Source: CBDANO01 sp965197665 (GTDB lineage: Bacteria; Chloroflexota; Dehalococcoidia; Lucifugimonadales; UBA3495). Taken from it: DNA of 64,000 bases. Shown piece by piece: positions 33,374 through 41,920 of the stretch. The notes beneath the pieces are model-generated. The model was not told the origin of the DNA. It made no database searches and worked only from the letters and a program-made list of their open reading frames with translations. The stretch spans positions 682,001 to 746,000 of the forward strand of contig CBDANO010000005.1 of the NCBI GenBank assembly GCA_965197665.1, written 5' to 3'. The position numbers were made by a program, and so were the translations under genes. Each line of letters begins with the position of its first letter. Position 1 is the first letter of the stretch.

Positions 33374-36175
33374 CTACTCCATATCCCCCCAAGTCTCGCC
33401 CCACTTGGCGTCCACCTTGAGGGTCACGTCCAGCTCCAAGGCAGCGGGCATCTCGTCGAAAACGACCTCTTTCAGACCGTCCATCTCGTCTTGGGGTACC
33501 TCGAAGACCAACTCATCGTGGACTTGCAAGAGCATCTTGGCCCGGAACTTTTCTTGCTCCAACCGTTGCTGGACTCGCACCATGGCCAGCTTCATTATGT
33601 CCGCCGCGGTGCCTTGTACCGGCATATTGATGGCCATTCGCTCGGCGGCGCCCCGGACGTTGAAATTGGAGGCGTTGATATCGGGGATGTAGCGCCGGCG
33701 CCCCATCACCGTTTCCACGTACTGGGTCTCCCGCGTCGTGGACTTGACGCTCTCGATGTATTCGCTAATTCCGGGGTACTTGGCAAAGTAGTTCTCGATG
33801 AACCTGGCCCCCTCTTCCCGGTTGAACCCCGTTTGCTGGGATATGCCGTGGGCCGAGAGGCCGTAGATAACGCCGAAGTTCAGTATCTTGGCGATACGCC
33901 GCATGTCCGAGGTGACCTCGTTTATGGGCGCCTCGAACATCAGTGACGCCGTGGAGGAGTGGACGTCCTCGCCGCGGCGAAACGCTTCCAGCAGTCCCGA
34001 GTCATGGGACAGGTGGGCCAGTACCCGCAGTTCGATCTGAGAATAATCGGCCGAGAACAGCAGCCAATCGGGAGCATCGTCAGCGACGAAAGCCCGGCGC
34101 ACCCGGCGTCCCAACTCCGTTCGGATGGGGATGTTCTGGAGGTTTGGATCGCTGCTGGAAATTCTCCCCGTGGCGGAGCCGGTCTGGTTATAGCTGGTGT
34201 GAATCCGGCCGGTGACCGGGTTAATCATCTCCGGCAGAGCGTCCACGTAGGTGGACTTGAGCTTGGAGATTTGGCGGTACTCCAATATCTGGTCCACCAA
34301 CGGGTGTAGACCCCGCAAAGATTCCAAGGCGTTGGCGTCGGTAGAATACCCCGTCTTGGTTCGTTTGGTACGGGGGAGGCCCAACTCTTTGAATAGAACG
34401 TCGCTGAGTTGCTGGGGAGAATTGATGTTGACCGAGTGGCCGATGGTCTGGTAAAGGCCCGTCTCAACCTGCTGCAACTGCTGGGTCAGGTCCTTGGACA
34501 TTTCATGGAGGGCGCCGGCGTCCATCTTGATGCCGTGCCTTTGCATAGTAATCAGCACCGGCACCAGGGGCATTTCCATGCCGGTCATCAGACGCTCGAA
34601 TCCTTGCGCGGCTACTTGCGGCTCCAAGGTTTGGCGGAGCCGCCCGGTCATATCCGCGTCGGCGGCGGCGTAGGGTACCGCCGATTCGATGGGGACTTGG
34701 TCGAACGTCAACTGCTTGCGGCCGGTGCCGATTAGTTGAGAGATGGGCGTCATCTCCCGGCCTAAGACGTCCAGGGACAGGTTTTTCAAACCCAAGGCGC
34801 TGCGGCCCAGGAGGTGAGCGGCGATCATGGTGTCGAAGTCGACGTTTCGACAAGCTATCCCGTGATTCAGGAGAACGCTCAAGTCGTAGTTGGCATTATG
34901 GGCGCACTTGGCGAGGCCCGGCGCTTCAAACAAAGGGCGCACCCGCGCCAGCACGTCCTCGACGGATAGCTGAGTCCCTTCTCTATGGCCCACGGGCACG
35001 TACCACGCGGTCCCCGGGGCGGTAGCAAAGCTTAGGCCCACTAGCTCCGCCCTCATGGGGTCCAAGCTGGTCGTTTCAGTGTCGAAGGCGAAGCCGCCGG
35101 CTTCTTCCAGGGCGGCCAGCATCGCCTCCAGCTCCTGTTCGGTCTGGACCACCCGGTAGGCCGCGTCACCTTCCTCCGATTTCGCGGCGTCTACCCCGTC
35201 GATAAGAGATGGGCTGCGGGCCCCTGGGGCGGGCAGGCGCTGGACGACACTGAAAAACTCCAACTCGGTCAGCAGGTCTACGACGGCTTGGCGGTCGTAC
35301 TCACCGAATCGACAAGCCTCCAGATCCAGGTCGACGGGAGCATCCCGGGCAATGGTGGTCAATATCCGGTTCTCGAAGGCCCTCTCCCTGTTTTCCGCCA
35401 ACGCCTCCCGAACGCTGGGCCGCTTGATCTCCTCCAAGTGCTGGAAGACGCCCTCCAAGTCCCGATATTCGACGAGCAAGCTAATAGCCGTCTTCTCCCC
35501 TACCTTGGGCACCCCGGGGATATTGTCGGACGAGTCGCCCACGAGGGCCTTGAAATCGGGTTGCTGGGCCGCGGTAAGGCCGGAGTACCGGGCGGCCAAC
35601 TCCGTTTCGTCGTAAACCTTGCGGTCCTGAATGCTGTAGGACAGGTCCACCCGGACCCGCGGAGATACCAACTGGAAGGTATCCCGGTCTCCGGTAAGGA
35701 TCACGGTATCTACGCCGAGGGACTCGGCTTGCCGGGATATGCTTCCCAAAAGGTCGTCGGCTTCGTAGCCGTCCAACTCGAACACAGGAACGCCGAAAGC
35801 CCGCATCAACTCTTTTACCCGGTCGAATTGGGGCCTCAACTCCGGGGGGGTTGCCTCCCGTTGGGCCTTGTACTCCTCGAACCGCTGGTGGCGAAAAGTA
35901 AGCGCCGAAGTATCGAATGCGATACCGCAATAGGTGGGGCGCCATTCTTGAAGGGCTCTCAGAAACACGTTGGTGAACCCGTATACCCCCGTGGTGTCCT
36001 CGCCGGTGGCGGACACGGTTAGGTGCCGTTGGACCGAAATCGCGCGAAAGGAACGGTGCACCATAGCGTGCCCGTCCATCAACATCAGCAGGGCGGCGTC
36101 ACGCCGGTCCAACGCTTGCCGGTCCAACGCTTGATTGAACAAGGGGAGGTTCTTAGCCTCGTTTCCTGACGCCAT
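33374..36175 (-). CDS. polA: DNA polymerase I
   Basis: Three-domain repair and Okazaki-fragment polymerase of 933 residues. The 5' nuclease occupies about 1-290, with FELDGYEADDLLGS and VTGDSSDNIPGVPKVGEKTA-like sequence. The 3'-5' exonuclease is apparently active (FAFDTETTSLDP; NANYDLSVLLN; YAAADADMT). The polymerase contains DYSQIELRVLAHLS, KILNFGVIYGLSAHG and LLQVHDELVFEVP. ATG 36,175 follows GAGGAG; upstream codons in the open frame lack similarity. A 15-bp tandem duplication lies near the N-terminus. Confidence 0.95.
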   Translation of the reverse strand: MASGNEAKNLPLFNQALDRQALDRRDAALLMLMDGHAMVHRSFRAISVQRHLTVSATGEDTTGVYGFTNVFLRALQEWRPTYCGIAFDTSALTFRHQRFEEYKAQREATPPELRPQFDRVKELMRAFGVPVFELDGYEADDLLGSISRQAESLGVDTVILTGDRDTFQLVSPRVRVDLSYSIQDRKVYDETELAARYSGLTAAQQPDFKALVGDSSDNIPGVPKVGEKTAISLLVEYRDLEGVFQHLEEIKRPSVREALAENRERAFENRILTTIARDAPVDLDLEACRFGEYDRQAVVDLLTELEFFSVVQRLPAPGARSPSLIDGVDAAKSEEGDAAYRVVQTEQELEAMLAALEEAGGFAFDTETTSLDPMRAELVGLSFATAPGTAWYVPVGHREGTQLSVEDVLARVRPLFEAPGLAKCAHNANYDLSVLLNHGIACRNVDFDTMIAAHLLGRSALGLKNLSLDVLGREMTPISQLIGTGRKQLTFDQVPIESAVPYAAADADMTGRLRQTLEPQVAAQGFERLMTGMEMPLVPVLITMQRHGIKMDAGALHEMSKDLTQQLQQVETGLYQTIGHSVNINSPQQLSDVLFKELGLPRTKRTKTGYSTDANALESLRGLHPLVDQILEYRQISKLKSTYVDALPEMINPVTGRIHTSYNQTGSATGRISSSDPNLQNIPIRTELGRRVRRAFVADDAPDWLLFSADYSQIELRVLAHLSHDSGLLEAFRRGEDVHSSTASLMFEAPINEVTSDMRRIAKILNFGVIYGLSAHGISQQTGFNREEGARFIENYFAKYPGISEYIESVKSTTRETQYVETVMGRRRYIPDINASNFNVRGAAERMAINMPVQGTAADIMKLAMVRVQQRLEQEKFRAKMLLQVHDELVFEVPQDEMDGLKEVVFDEMPAALELDVTLKVDAKWGETWGDME
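36104..36133 (-). repeat. 15-bp tandem duplication inside polA
   Basis: CCGGTCCAACGCTTG occurs twice head to tail (36,104-36,118 and 36,119-36,133), encoding QALDRQALDR close to the PolA N-terminus. Identical copies suggest a recent, in-frame slip. Confidence 0.85.
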
Positions 36176-36374
36176 GGCGGCTCCTCGGCTCGTGTGCGAT
36201 AGACGGCGAAGGTCAGGGGCGGCCCTCGCGGGCAGTGGCCGCATTATACACCGGCCAGGCGGCGAGGGTCTGCGGCCCCCCAAAGACCCTGGCCGTTTCA
36301 AGACCGCACCCGGGGAAAGGGCTATGCCGCCCTCGAGACCTGCATACCCGGGAAGAAGCCATGCTGCGTTCAGG

Positions 36375-36480
36375 GCCTTTTCCCAGGGCCTTTTCCCAGG
36401 GCCTTTTCAGGGCCTTTTGTCACCCCAGAGCCTTTTCCCAGGGCCTTTTCATTGTCACCCCGAGCGGTAGCGAAGGGCCT
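36375..36480. repeat. Tandem CAGGGCCTTTTCC array and REP-like unit
   Basis: About five copies of a 13-14-base unit (CAGGGCCTTTTCC) with small variations run from 36,375 to 36,450. They are followed by TGTCACCCCGAGCGGTAGCG at 36,453, which resembles the TGTCA.CC.GAGCG.AGCGA dispersed repeat common in GC-rich bacterial genomes. Confidence 0.65.
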
Positions 36481-36958
36481 AAAGTCCTAACCCGGGAGCA
36501 TTCTCTCATCAACATAACAAGACCCTGCGACTGACACTCCTCCCTTCCCAACTCCGGATGCGCCCCCCTACTGTGATACATGTCAGACCCAAACGTTCCA
36601 CCGGGACTCAGACCAAATCCAAGCCGCCGCCGGGGCGTCATGGGGCCTCGATGACCGGGAACCACTCCAAACCTGACCGCTCTCAACCTGCTCCCCAGCC
36701 CCCGGAATCCGCCCCAACCCGGCCAACGGGCTGAAATGGGGGGGATGGGGGGGAATGAGCGGAAATGAGAGGGGAATCGAAAAATCCGGGACCACCTTTC
36801 GCCGAGGCCTTTCCAAAGTTGCTCACCTCCGCGCCCACTTCCGCAAAAGAGCAATGCTTGCCCAACCTGGATTCCCTGGCATGACGATGTGTGTATTTAC
36901 AACTTTGGAAAGACCCTGATGCCGCGTTCCAGAACTGCATCCTGGGAAGAGGCCATGC

Positions 36959-36964
36959 TACAAT
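36959..36964 (+). promoter_or_regulatory. -10 box of fmdB operon (TACAAT)
   Basis: TACAAT in ATGCTACAATAG lies 40 bases before the fmdB ATG, matching the GCTAGAAT-type -10 context elsewhere. Confidence 0.45.
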
Positions 36965-37003
36965 AGACGGCGCCGAGCGCTCACCAAGAGGAACGGGCCG
37001 TCC

Positions 37004-37345
37004 ATGCCCCTATACGAGTACCGCTGCCAAGCCTGCGTAAAACTGTCCTCCCTATTCACCAAGTCCATCGGCTTGCCCGTGGAGCCGAAATGCCCCCACT
37101 GCCTGAGCCGCCGCGTCGAGCGCCGCATGTCCTCCTTCTCCATGGGGAAGTCCCTTCAATCCGTCCACGATCAAAGCCCGATGTCCTTGGGCGGGTCGCC
37201 GCTGGAGTTCTATAGCGACCCCCGGAACATCGGGCGTCACGTAGAGGACAGCTTCGCGCGGAAGGGCATGGATGTGCCCGAGTCCGTGCGGGATACCATT
37301 GACGCGGCCCGGCAAGGCGAAATGCCCAAGGGTCTGGACACGTGA
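37004..37345 (+). CDS. FmdB-type zinc ribbon protein
   Basis: Small regulatory-type protein of 113 residues. It begins MPLYEYRCQACVKLSSLFTKS and continues to CPHCLSRRVERRMSSF, giving two CxxC pairs of a zinc ribbon, the FmdB/CxxC_CXXC_SSSS pattern. First gene of a coupled fmdB-like/thiE/translin operon. Function unknown beyond likely nucleic-acid or metal binding. Confidence 0.85.
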   Translation: MPLYEYRCQACVKLSSLFTKSIGLPVEPKCPHCLSRRVERRMSSFSMGKSLQSVHDQSPMSLGGSPLEFYSDPRNIGRHVEDSFARKGMDVPESVRDTIDAARQGEMPKGLDT

Positions 37346-38328
37346 CCGGCCCGGCCCGCCTCTACGAAGCTTGCCGCGCGTCACTAGTGAGTTCGTTGAC
37401 GTCGGTGGCGGAGCATTGCCCTGACATACCCGCCGCATCGCCGCTGCTGGCCCGGTTGCGAGACTTGGTCCGAGAGCTGGCGGCCGCCCCGCCGGACCTG
37501 AGCTATCGGCCCGATGGGGAAATCACTATTGATGAAGCGCTGGCCCTATTGTCAACGTCCCAGGGGTTGCTGCTGACGCTGCGCGGCCCCGGCGACGGAG
37601 AACGAATCAACGGCGAGACCCATCAGGCCCTGGCGGGGGCCATTGCCTGTCTGGAAGCCCGGCTGGGAGCCCACTTGCGGCAGCAGTTGGCCCGGCGCGT
37701 AAGGGGCCTGTACGTTATCATCAGCCCTGAAACAACCAATGGGCGCGACCCATTGAGGGTAGCCGAAGCAGCCGTCCGCGGGGGCGCTCGGATGCTGCAA
37801 TTCCGGGACAAGACGGCGGACAAGGGAGACATCCTATCCTTGGCCCGAGGGCTACAGCAGTTGTGCCGGACTCACGATGTCGACCTGATCATCAATGACC
37901 ACGCCGACGTAGCGGCGGTTGCGGGCAGCGCCGGAATGCACGTGGGCCAGACCGACTTGCCCGTCGCCGAAGCCCGGCGGGTCCTGTCTCCCCGTCAGGT
38001 CGTGGGCCGGTCCAATCACGAACTGTCCGAGTTGGAGCAGTCCCAGGAAATGGGGGCCGACCACCTGGCTTTCGGCCCTATCTACGCTACCAGTACCAAG
38101 GGGGTGGGACGGCCCCCTCAAGGGGTGGACCGGCTGCGCTTGGCTATAGATTCGGTCCGGGTGCCTCTCGTGGCCATCGGGGGCATCAACGCCCAAAACG
38201 CAGCGCCGGTGGTGGAGGCGGGGGCCGACGCCATTTGCGTAACCGCGGCCGTTGGCGCCGCTGCGGAACCGGAGGCGGCGGCGGCGGGACTGGTAAACGC
38301 TATCCGCGAAGCCGGAGGCCGCGTCTGA
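37342..38328 (+). CDS. thiE: Thiamine-phosphate synthase with N-terminal extension
   Basis: ThiE couples hydroxymethylpyrimidine diphosphate to thiazole phosphate. The catalytic TIM barrel is from about residue 118 (GLYVIISPETT; MLQFRDKTADKGD; LIINDHADVAA; HVGQTDLPVAEAR; AFGPIYATSTKG; AIGGIN). The first 115 residues form a separate helical domain that I do not recognise; similar extensions occur in other ThiE proteins. GTG 37,342 overlaps the preceding stop (GTGA), and its own stop overlaps the next ATG. Confidence 0.9.
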   Translation: MTGPARLYEACRASLVSSLTSVAEHCPDIPAASPLLARLRDLVRELAAAPPDLSYRPDGEITIDEALALLSTSQGLLLTLRGPGDGERINGETHQALAGAIACLEARLGAHLRQQLARRVRGLYVIISPETTNGRDPLRVAEAAVRGGARMLQFRDKTADKGDILSLARGLQQLCRTHDVDLIINDHADVAAVAGSAGMHVGQTDLPVAEARRVLSPRQVVGRSNHELSELEQSQEMGADHLAFGPIYATSTKGVGRPPQGVDRLRLAIDSVRVPLVAIGGINAQNAAPVVEAGADAICVTAAVGAAAEPEAAAAGLVNAIREAGGRV

Positions 38329-38984
38329 TGTCTTCGTCATACAACCGGGAGTTGGCCGACATCGGGTCCCGGGCCATCGAGCAGCTTACCGCGCGCAACC
38401 GGGCCCGGGAGCGGGCGCTGTCGGTATCCAGGGAAGTAATTCGATGTTCCGCCAACGCAATTCGAGCCGTGCACCGGGGACAGTTCGAGAGCGCCAAGGA
38501 GGTGATAAGCCAAGCGGCCAGCCGCCTTGAAGAAACGGAACCGATACGGCTGGAAAACCCGGAAATTTACTTCGCCGGGTTCTTGGCCGACGCCCGCAAG
38601 GAGTTCAGTGAGGCAAACATTACCTTGGCGGTGATCTCCGGCGGCGCCATACCCCGCCCTGAGGACCTGGGAATCGACGCTTCTTCTTTTCTAAACGGCT
38701 TGGCCGACGTCATCGGAGAGCTCCGCCGTTACATCCTGGACGCTCTCCGAAGGGACCAGTTCGACCGGTGCCAGGAATTCATGGACCTCATGGACGAAAT
38801 CTATAGCATCTTGATGACCGTGGACTTTCCCGAGGCGGTCACCGGAGGGTTGCGCCACAGCACGGACCAGATGCGGGGCGTTCTGGAGCGTACCCGGGGC
38901 GACCTAACAATGGCGTTGCGGCAAAGCAAGCTAGAGGCAAGGCTGGCCCGGTGGGAAGACCAACAAGCCGCTGGTTCCCAGTAG
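38328..38984 (+). CDS. Translin family protein
   Basis: A 218-residue all-helical protein like translin/TRAX, the RNA- and ssDNA-binding family best known from eukaryotes and archaea. Evidence is the C-terminal block DQFDRCQEFMDLMDEIYSILMTVDFPEAVTGGLRHSTDQMRGVLERTRGDL and EIYFAGFLADARKEF. The ATG overlaps the thiE stop (TGATG). Eukaryotic translin-TRAX is a ribonuclease through TRAX acidic residues; whether this copy cleaves is unknown. Its coupling to thiE is unexplained. Confidence 0.8.
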   Translation: MSSSYNRELADIGSRAIEQLTARNRARERALSVSREVIRCSANAIRAVHRGQFESAKEVISQAASRLEETEPIRLENPEIYFAGFLADARKEFSEANITLAVISGGAIPRPEDLGIDASSFLNGLADVIGELRRYILDALRRDQFDRCQEFMDLMDEIYSILMTVDFPEAVTGGLRHSTDQMRGVLERTRGDLTMALRQSKLEARLARWEDQQAAGSQ

Positions 38985-39162
38985 TCCATCCGGCGCCCAG
39001 GTTACGTTCGGCGGTGTTACAGCCAATAGCGGCCATACCTCCGGCTGGGCGGCGCCATCAAGCTCACACGGCGGCCTTTTCACCGGCCAATGAGCGGCGG
39101 CAACGGCCTGCATGTGCCTCTCTTATGTAAACTCCGCCCCATCCTAACTTCCGGAGACTGGA

Positions 39163-40011
39163 ATGCAAGAAGGAATAAGCATCGGCAACGTCGAAATCCT
39201 GTCAGTGGTGGACATGTACTCGGCCCCACAAGTCCCCAGCGAGTTCTTCCCGGACGTTTCCGAAGACGAATGGGGGCCTTACCGGGCTGAGCAGTTGACT
39301 CCTGAAGGCGCAATCATTCTGCCCTACTGCCACTTCGCCATCCGCTCTCAGGACCAAGTCATAATGGTGGACACCGGCATTGGGGCCGGACCCCATCCCG
39401 GCATCAGCAATCAAACCGGAAACTTGATCAACGACCTCACGAGGGTCGGCATCTACCCCGATCAGGTAGACGTTGTGGTCCACACCCATCTCCACGCCGA
39501 CCACGTGGGTTGGAACCTCAACTACGAGAGCGGCGCGCCTAAGCCCACCTTTCACAACGCCAGGTACCTGGTGCCGAGGGTCGACTGGGAACACTTCAGC
39601 CAGTCGGAAGTCCTCAACCTGGCTGAGAATAAACACGTCCTGGACCAAGTCATACCGCTGGAGGAGCTCGGCGTAATGGAGTTGGTAGACGGCGGACACG
39701 CCATCACTTCGGAAGTGTCCACCATCGATACCCCGGGGCACACGCCGGGACACCAGTGCATCCTCATCAACTCTCAGGGAGAACGAGCTGCGGTGGTCGG
39801 AGATGTCTTCCACATGAGCATCCAAGTGGAACGCCCCGACTGGTGCGTGCACGTCGACGTGGACAAGGCGGCCGGGCAAAAATGCCGGGAGGACCTCTTG
39901 GACCAGTCGGAGCGGGACGGAATGATAATTGCGGCAGGCCACTTCAAAGTGGACCAGCATTTCGGCCGCGCCGTTCGGAGGGAAGGCCGGCGCTACTGGC
40001 AAGTATTGTAG
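39163..40011 (+). CDS. MBL-fold metallo-hydrolase
   Basis: Metallo-beta-lactamase fold hydrolase of 282 residues. HTHLHADHVGWN gives the HxHxDH di-metal site, and further ligands are seen in DTPGHTPGHQCI and the C-terminal GHFK. It resembles lactonase- and methyl-parathion-hydrolase-like members. GGAG precedes the ATG. Substrate not predictable. Confidence 0.85.
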   Translation: MQEGISIGNVEILSVVDMYSAPQVPSEFFPDVSEDEWGPYRAEQLTPEGAIILPYCHFAIRSQDQVIMVDTGIGAGPHPGISNQTGNLINDLTRVGIYPDQVDVVVHTHLHADHVGWNLNYESGAPKPTFHNARYLVPRVDWEHFSQSEVLNLAENKHVLDQVIPLEELGVMELVDGGHAITSEVSTIDTPGHTPGHQCILINSQGERAAVVGDVFHMSIQVERPDWCVHVDVDKAAGQKCREDLLDQSERDGMIIAAGHFKVDQHFGRAVRREGRRYWQVL

Positions 40012-40108
40012 ACTTGCCTATCCTAGTGTCTTTGCGCCATAGCGCCCCAACAAAACTTACCGTATAGTTTAGGTCGAAAATCGGCCCCGGAAAACGTCCG
40101 GTCCCGTG

Positions 40109-40132
40109 GGACTCGAGCTTAGAGTCGAGTCC
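40109..40132 (+). promoter_or_regulatory. Hairpin upstream of comM
   Basis: GGACTCGA (40,109-40,116) pairs perfectly with TCGAGTCC (40,125-40,132) around an eight-base loop in the leader of comM. TATAGT near 40,061 may be the -10 box. Confidence 0.45.
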
Positions 40133-40204
40133 ATGATTGTGGTGGGCCGCCGGGAATTCAATATTTTGCGGCGGGCTGGTAGTAACGGGAGAGGAGTAGC
40201 TTCC

Positions 40205-41251
40205 GTGCTTGCTACGTCCCAGACCTGCGCGGTAATCGGCTTGGACGGTCTAATCGTTCAGGTAGAGGTGGACATATCCCCTGGATTGCCGGCGTTCAAC
40301 ATCGTCGGCTTGCCCGACACCGCCGTGCAAGAGTCCAGAGAACGAGTGCGGGCCGCGTTGCGGAACAGCGGCTGCGAGTTCCCCCTGCGGCGTATCACGG
40401 TCAACCTGGCGCCCGCCGACCTGAAGAAAGCGGGGCCGGCCTATGACCTGCCCATCGCCGTTGGGATTTTGCTTAGTTCGGGGCAAGTGAACGCCGGACT
40501 GGAAAAAACGATTTTCCTTGGCGAACTATCTCTGGACGGGGGCTTACGTCACACCACGGGTATTCTGGCCATGGTGTCCGTAGCCAGGGACCAGGGTTTC
40601 ACCACGGCATATGTACCCACCTCGGACGCCGCGGAAGCGGCCTTGATTGAAGGCATCGAGGTGTTTCCGACCTCCAGCCTTGCCGGCTTGATCGCTCACC
40701 TACGGGGAGAGTCCCTCATCTCCGCGATGACAAGCAACGGGGTGCTGCCGGACAGCGCCCAGCCCAGCGCCGACGGGATGAACCTGGCCCACGTGAAAGG
40801 CCAAGAGCACGCCAAGCGGGCTTTGGAAGTAGCTGCCGCCGGATTTCACAATTTGCTGTTCAACGGGCCTCCCGGCAGCGGCAAGACCCTTCTCGCTCGA
40901 TGCTTGCCGTCTATTCTTCCCAAGATGTCTCCAGAGGAGGCCCTCGAGGTCACGAAGATCTACAGCGTTACCGGCGCCCTGCCAGCCGACAGCCCCCTGG
41001 TACTGCTGCGGCCCTTTCGCTCGCCCCACTACACGATTTCGAACGCCGGCCTGGTCGGCGGCGGCAGGACGGTCAAGCCCGGTGAGATCACGCTGAGCCA
41101 TCGGGGAGTGCTGTTCCTGGACGAACTCCCGGAGTTCAATCACACAGCGTTAGAGTCCCTGCGGCAGCCCTTGGAAGACAAGCTGGTTACCATCAGCCGC
41201 GTCAGCGGCACCTTCACCTATCCCGCCAGTTTCCTGTCGGTTAGGCAATAG
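40205..41251 (+). pseudogene. comM: ComM/YifB AAA+ helicase, 3'-truncated at island boundary
   Basis: Mg-chelatase-like ATPase promoting branch migration in natural transformation. The N-terminal part (VDISPGLPAFNIVGLPDTAVQESRERVRAAL), Walker A (FNGPPGSGKTLLARCLPSI) and Walker B (GVLFLDELPEF) are intact. The family continues ISR..GTFTYPASF followed by the LVAAMNPCPCG block. Here the sequence reads TFTYPASFLSVRQ and stops, losing about 150 residues including the Cys cluster and sensor 2. The break at about 41,237 coincides with the start of repeat-rich foreign sequence. GTG 40,205 follows AGGAG. Confidence 0.88.
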
Positions 41252-41474
41252 CGACGAAACTCTACGGTACTCTTGGGCAGTGGATTTGGATGGAACCGAG
41301 GTTCAATAGCGTTCACCTACTCCTAGGGATCTATAACCACCCGTCAATACAAACAAGTCAGTTAGATAGAAAAACAGGCTTGCTTAACGGTCGGTTCGAA
41401 CCCGGTTAGGCCCACCAGACTTGATAAAATCAAGAACTTTCACCCTGCGGGTCAGGTTGGCGCTGTAACCGACG
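41252..41474. other. Island edge, no gene; possible tRNA 3'-end-like segment
   Basis: No ORF with coding character. GTCGGTTCGAACCCGGT at about 41,389-41,406 could form a T-arm with two wobble pairs, followed by TAGGCCC, A and CCA, as in a tRNA 3' end. No matching 5' half was found in the 160 bases upstream, so it is at most a fragment, perhaps part of an attachment site. Confidence 0.3.
41408..41443 (+). repeat. Left 36-bp inverted repeat of the first island part
   Basis: Begins AGGCCCACCAGACTTGATAA and ends AACTTTCAC. The exact reverse complement lies at 54,296-54,331. The centre is itself a small palindrome (CTTGAT-AAA-ATCAAG). A diverged third copy is near 60,060. Confidence 0.85.
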
Positions 41475-41575
41475 CCTGCCTTGCCCCGGCGTCGGCCCGC
41501 CGGGAAACGGCAAATCAGGCCGACAGGTAACGTACCAGGCAGCGACGAGGCCCCTGCTGTAACGGCGGGGGCCTC
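41475..41575 (+). ncRNA. Candidate structured RNA, copy A, ending in a hairpin
   Basis: An 82-base sequence (41,475-41,556) recurs at 49,826-49,907 with one mismatch. It can fold with an outer stem CTGCCT/AGGCAG, a long arm GTCGGCC/GGCCGAC capped by GCCG-GGAAA-CGGC, and a small hairpin GGTA-ACG-TACC. It is followed here by GAGGCCCC..GGGGCCTC (41,547-41,575), terminator-like but with a weak T-tract. I compared it by eye with common riboswitches and found no match. Strand is assumed from the terminator. Confidence 0.45.
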
Positions 41576-41764
41576 TGGTTTGTCTCAGACCGCCGCTGCC
41601 ATTTCGACGCTCGCGGCTACGTCCCGCGCGCTCCCCGCCATTCCCCGGCCGTCAGTCGATGGGAGTCCCGTTGAGCGCCCACGCCGCTTCCTGAACATGC
41701 TGGGCTAAGACCTGACGCGACATGGGCATAGGCACCTGGTAGTCATTTGCCTACGCGACTCCTA

Positions 41765-41796
41765 TAGACAAATGTCTAGTGCAAAATAGACATTTG
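41765..41796. promoter_or_regulatory. Nested palindrome, possible operator
   Basis: CAAATGTCTA (41,769-41,778) and TAGACATTTG (41,787-41,796) form a perfect 10-bp inverted repeat, and TAGACA-AA-TGTCTA (41,765-41,778) is a palindrome within it. It lies just before the 120-nt leader that precedes the first island genes. Confidence 0.5.
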
Positions 41797-41800
41797 CTCC

Positions 41801-41920
41801 TTATATCCGGCGTGGAGGCTCACTACCATTTACGTCGGTGAGGGCTGCTTTTCAGGCGGCAAGCCTTGTCATGGGCGCCGAAAAGTCCAGGCAATCATTC
41901 GGCGTCAGGAGAGGGGAGCG
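41801..41920 (+). repeat. 120-nt leader, copy 1
   Basis: About 90% identical to 43,351-43,470. It contains GAGGGCTGCTTTTC, GCGGCAAGCCTTGTCATGGG and a possible stem GCCGAA/TTCGGC, and ends in an AGGAGAGGGGAG ribosome site. Both copies lead directly into a start codon. Confidence 0.75.

Larger units (their letters stand above)
36176..37003. other. Repeat-rich 830-bp spacer between polA and fmdB
   Basis: No convincing gene. It holds a tandem array (36,375-36,450), a REP-like unit (36,453-36,480), a G-rich stretch near 36,737-36,775, and two similar segments, one at about 36,341-36,366 (GACCTGCATACCCGGGAAGA) and one at about 36,932-36,958 (GAACTGCATCCTGGGAAGAG). The second adjoins the fmdB -10 box, so the spacer may be an insertion that duplicated promoter sequence. 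Confidence 0.55.

Noticed and set aside
36375..36450. CRISPR or iteron origin
   Set aside because: Units are 13-14 bases without spacers, and no replication gene or DnaA box cluster was seen.
36235..36854. ORFs in the polA-fmdB spacer
   Set aside because: They run through tandem repeats and G-rich DNA, lack ribosome sites and show no protein-like pattern.
41475..41575. c-di-GMP, cobalamin or ZTP riboswitch
   Set aside because: Some short words are similar, but the conserved cores and their order are missing.
41481..41708. 75-residue ORF over the structured element
   Set aside because: No ribosome site, composition reflects GC-rich RNA-like sequence, and it is not open in copy B.
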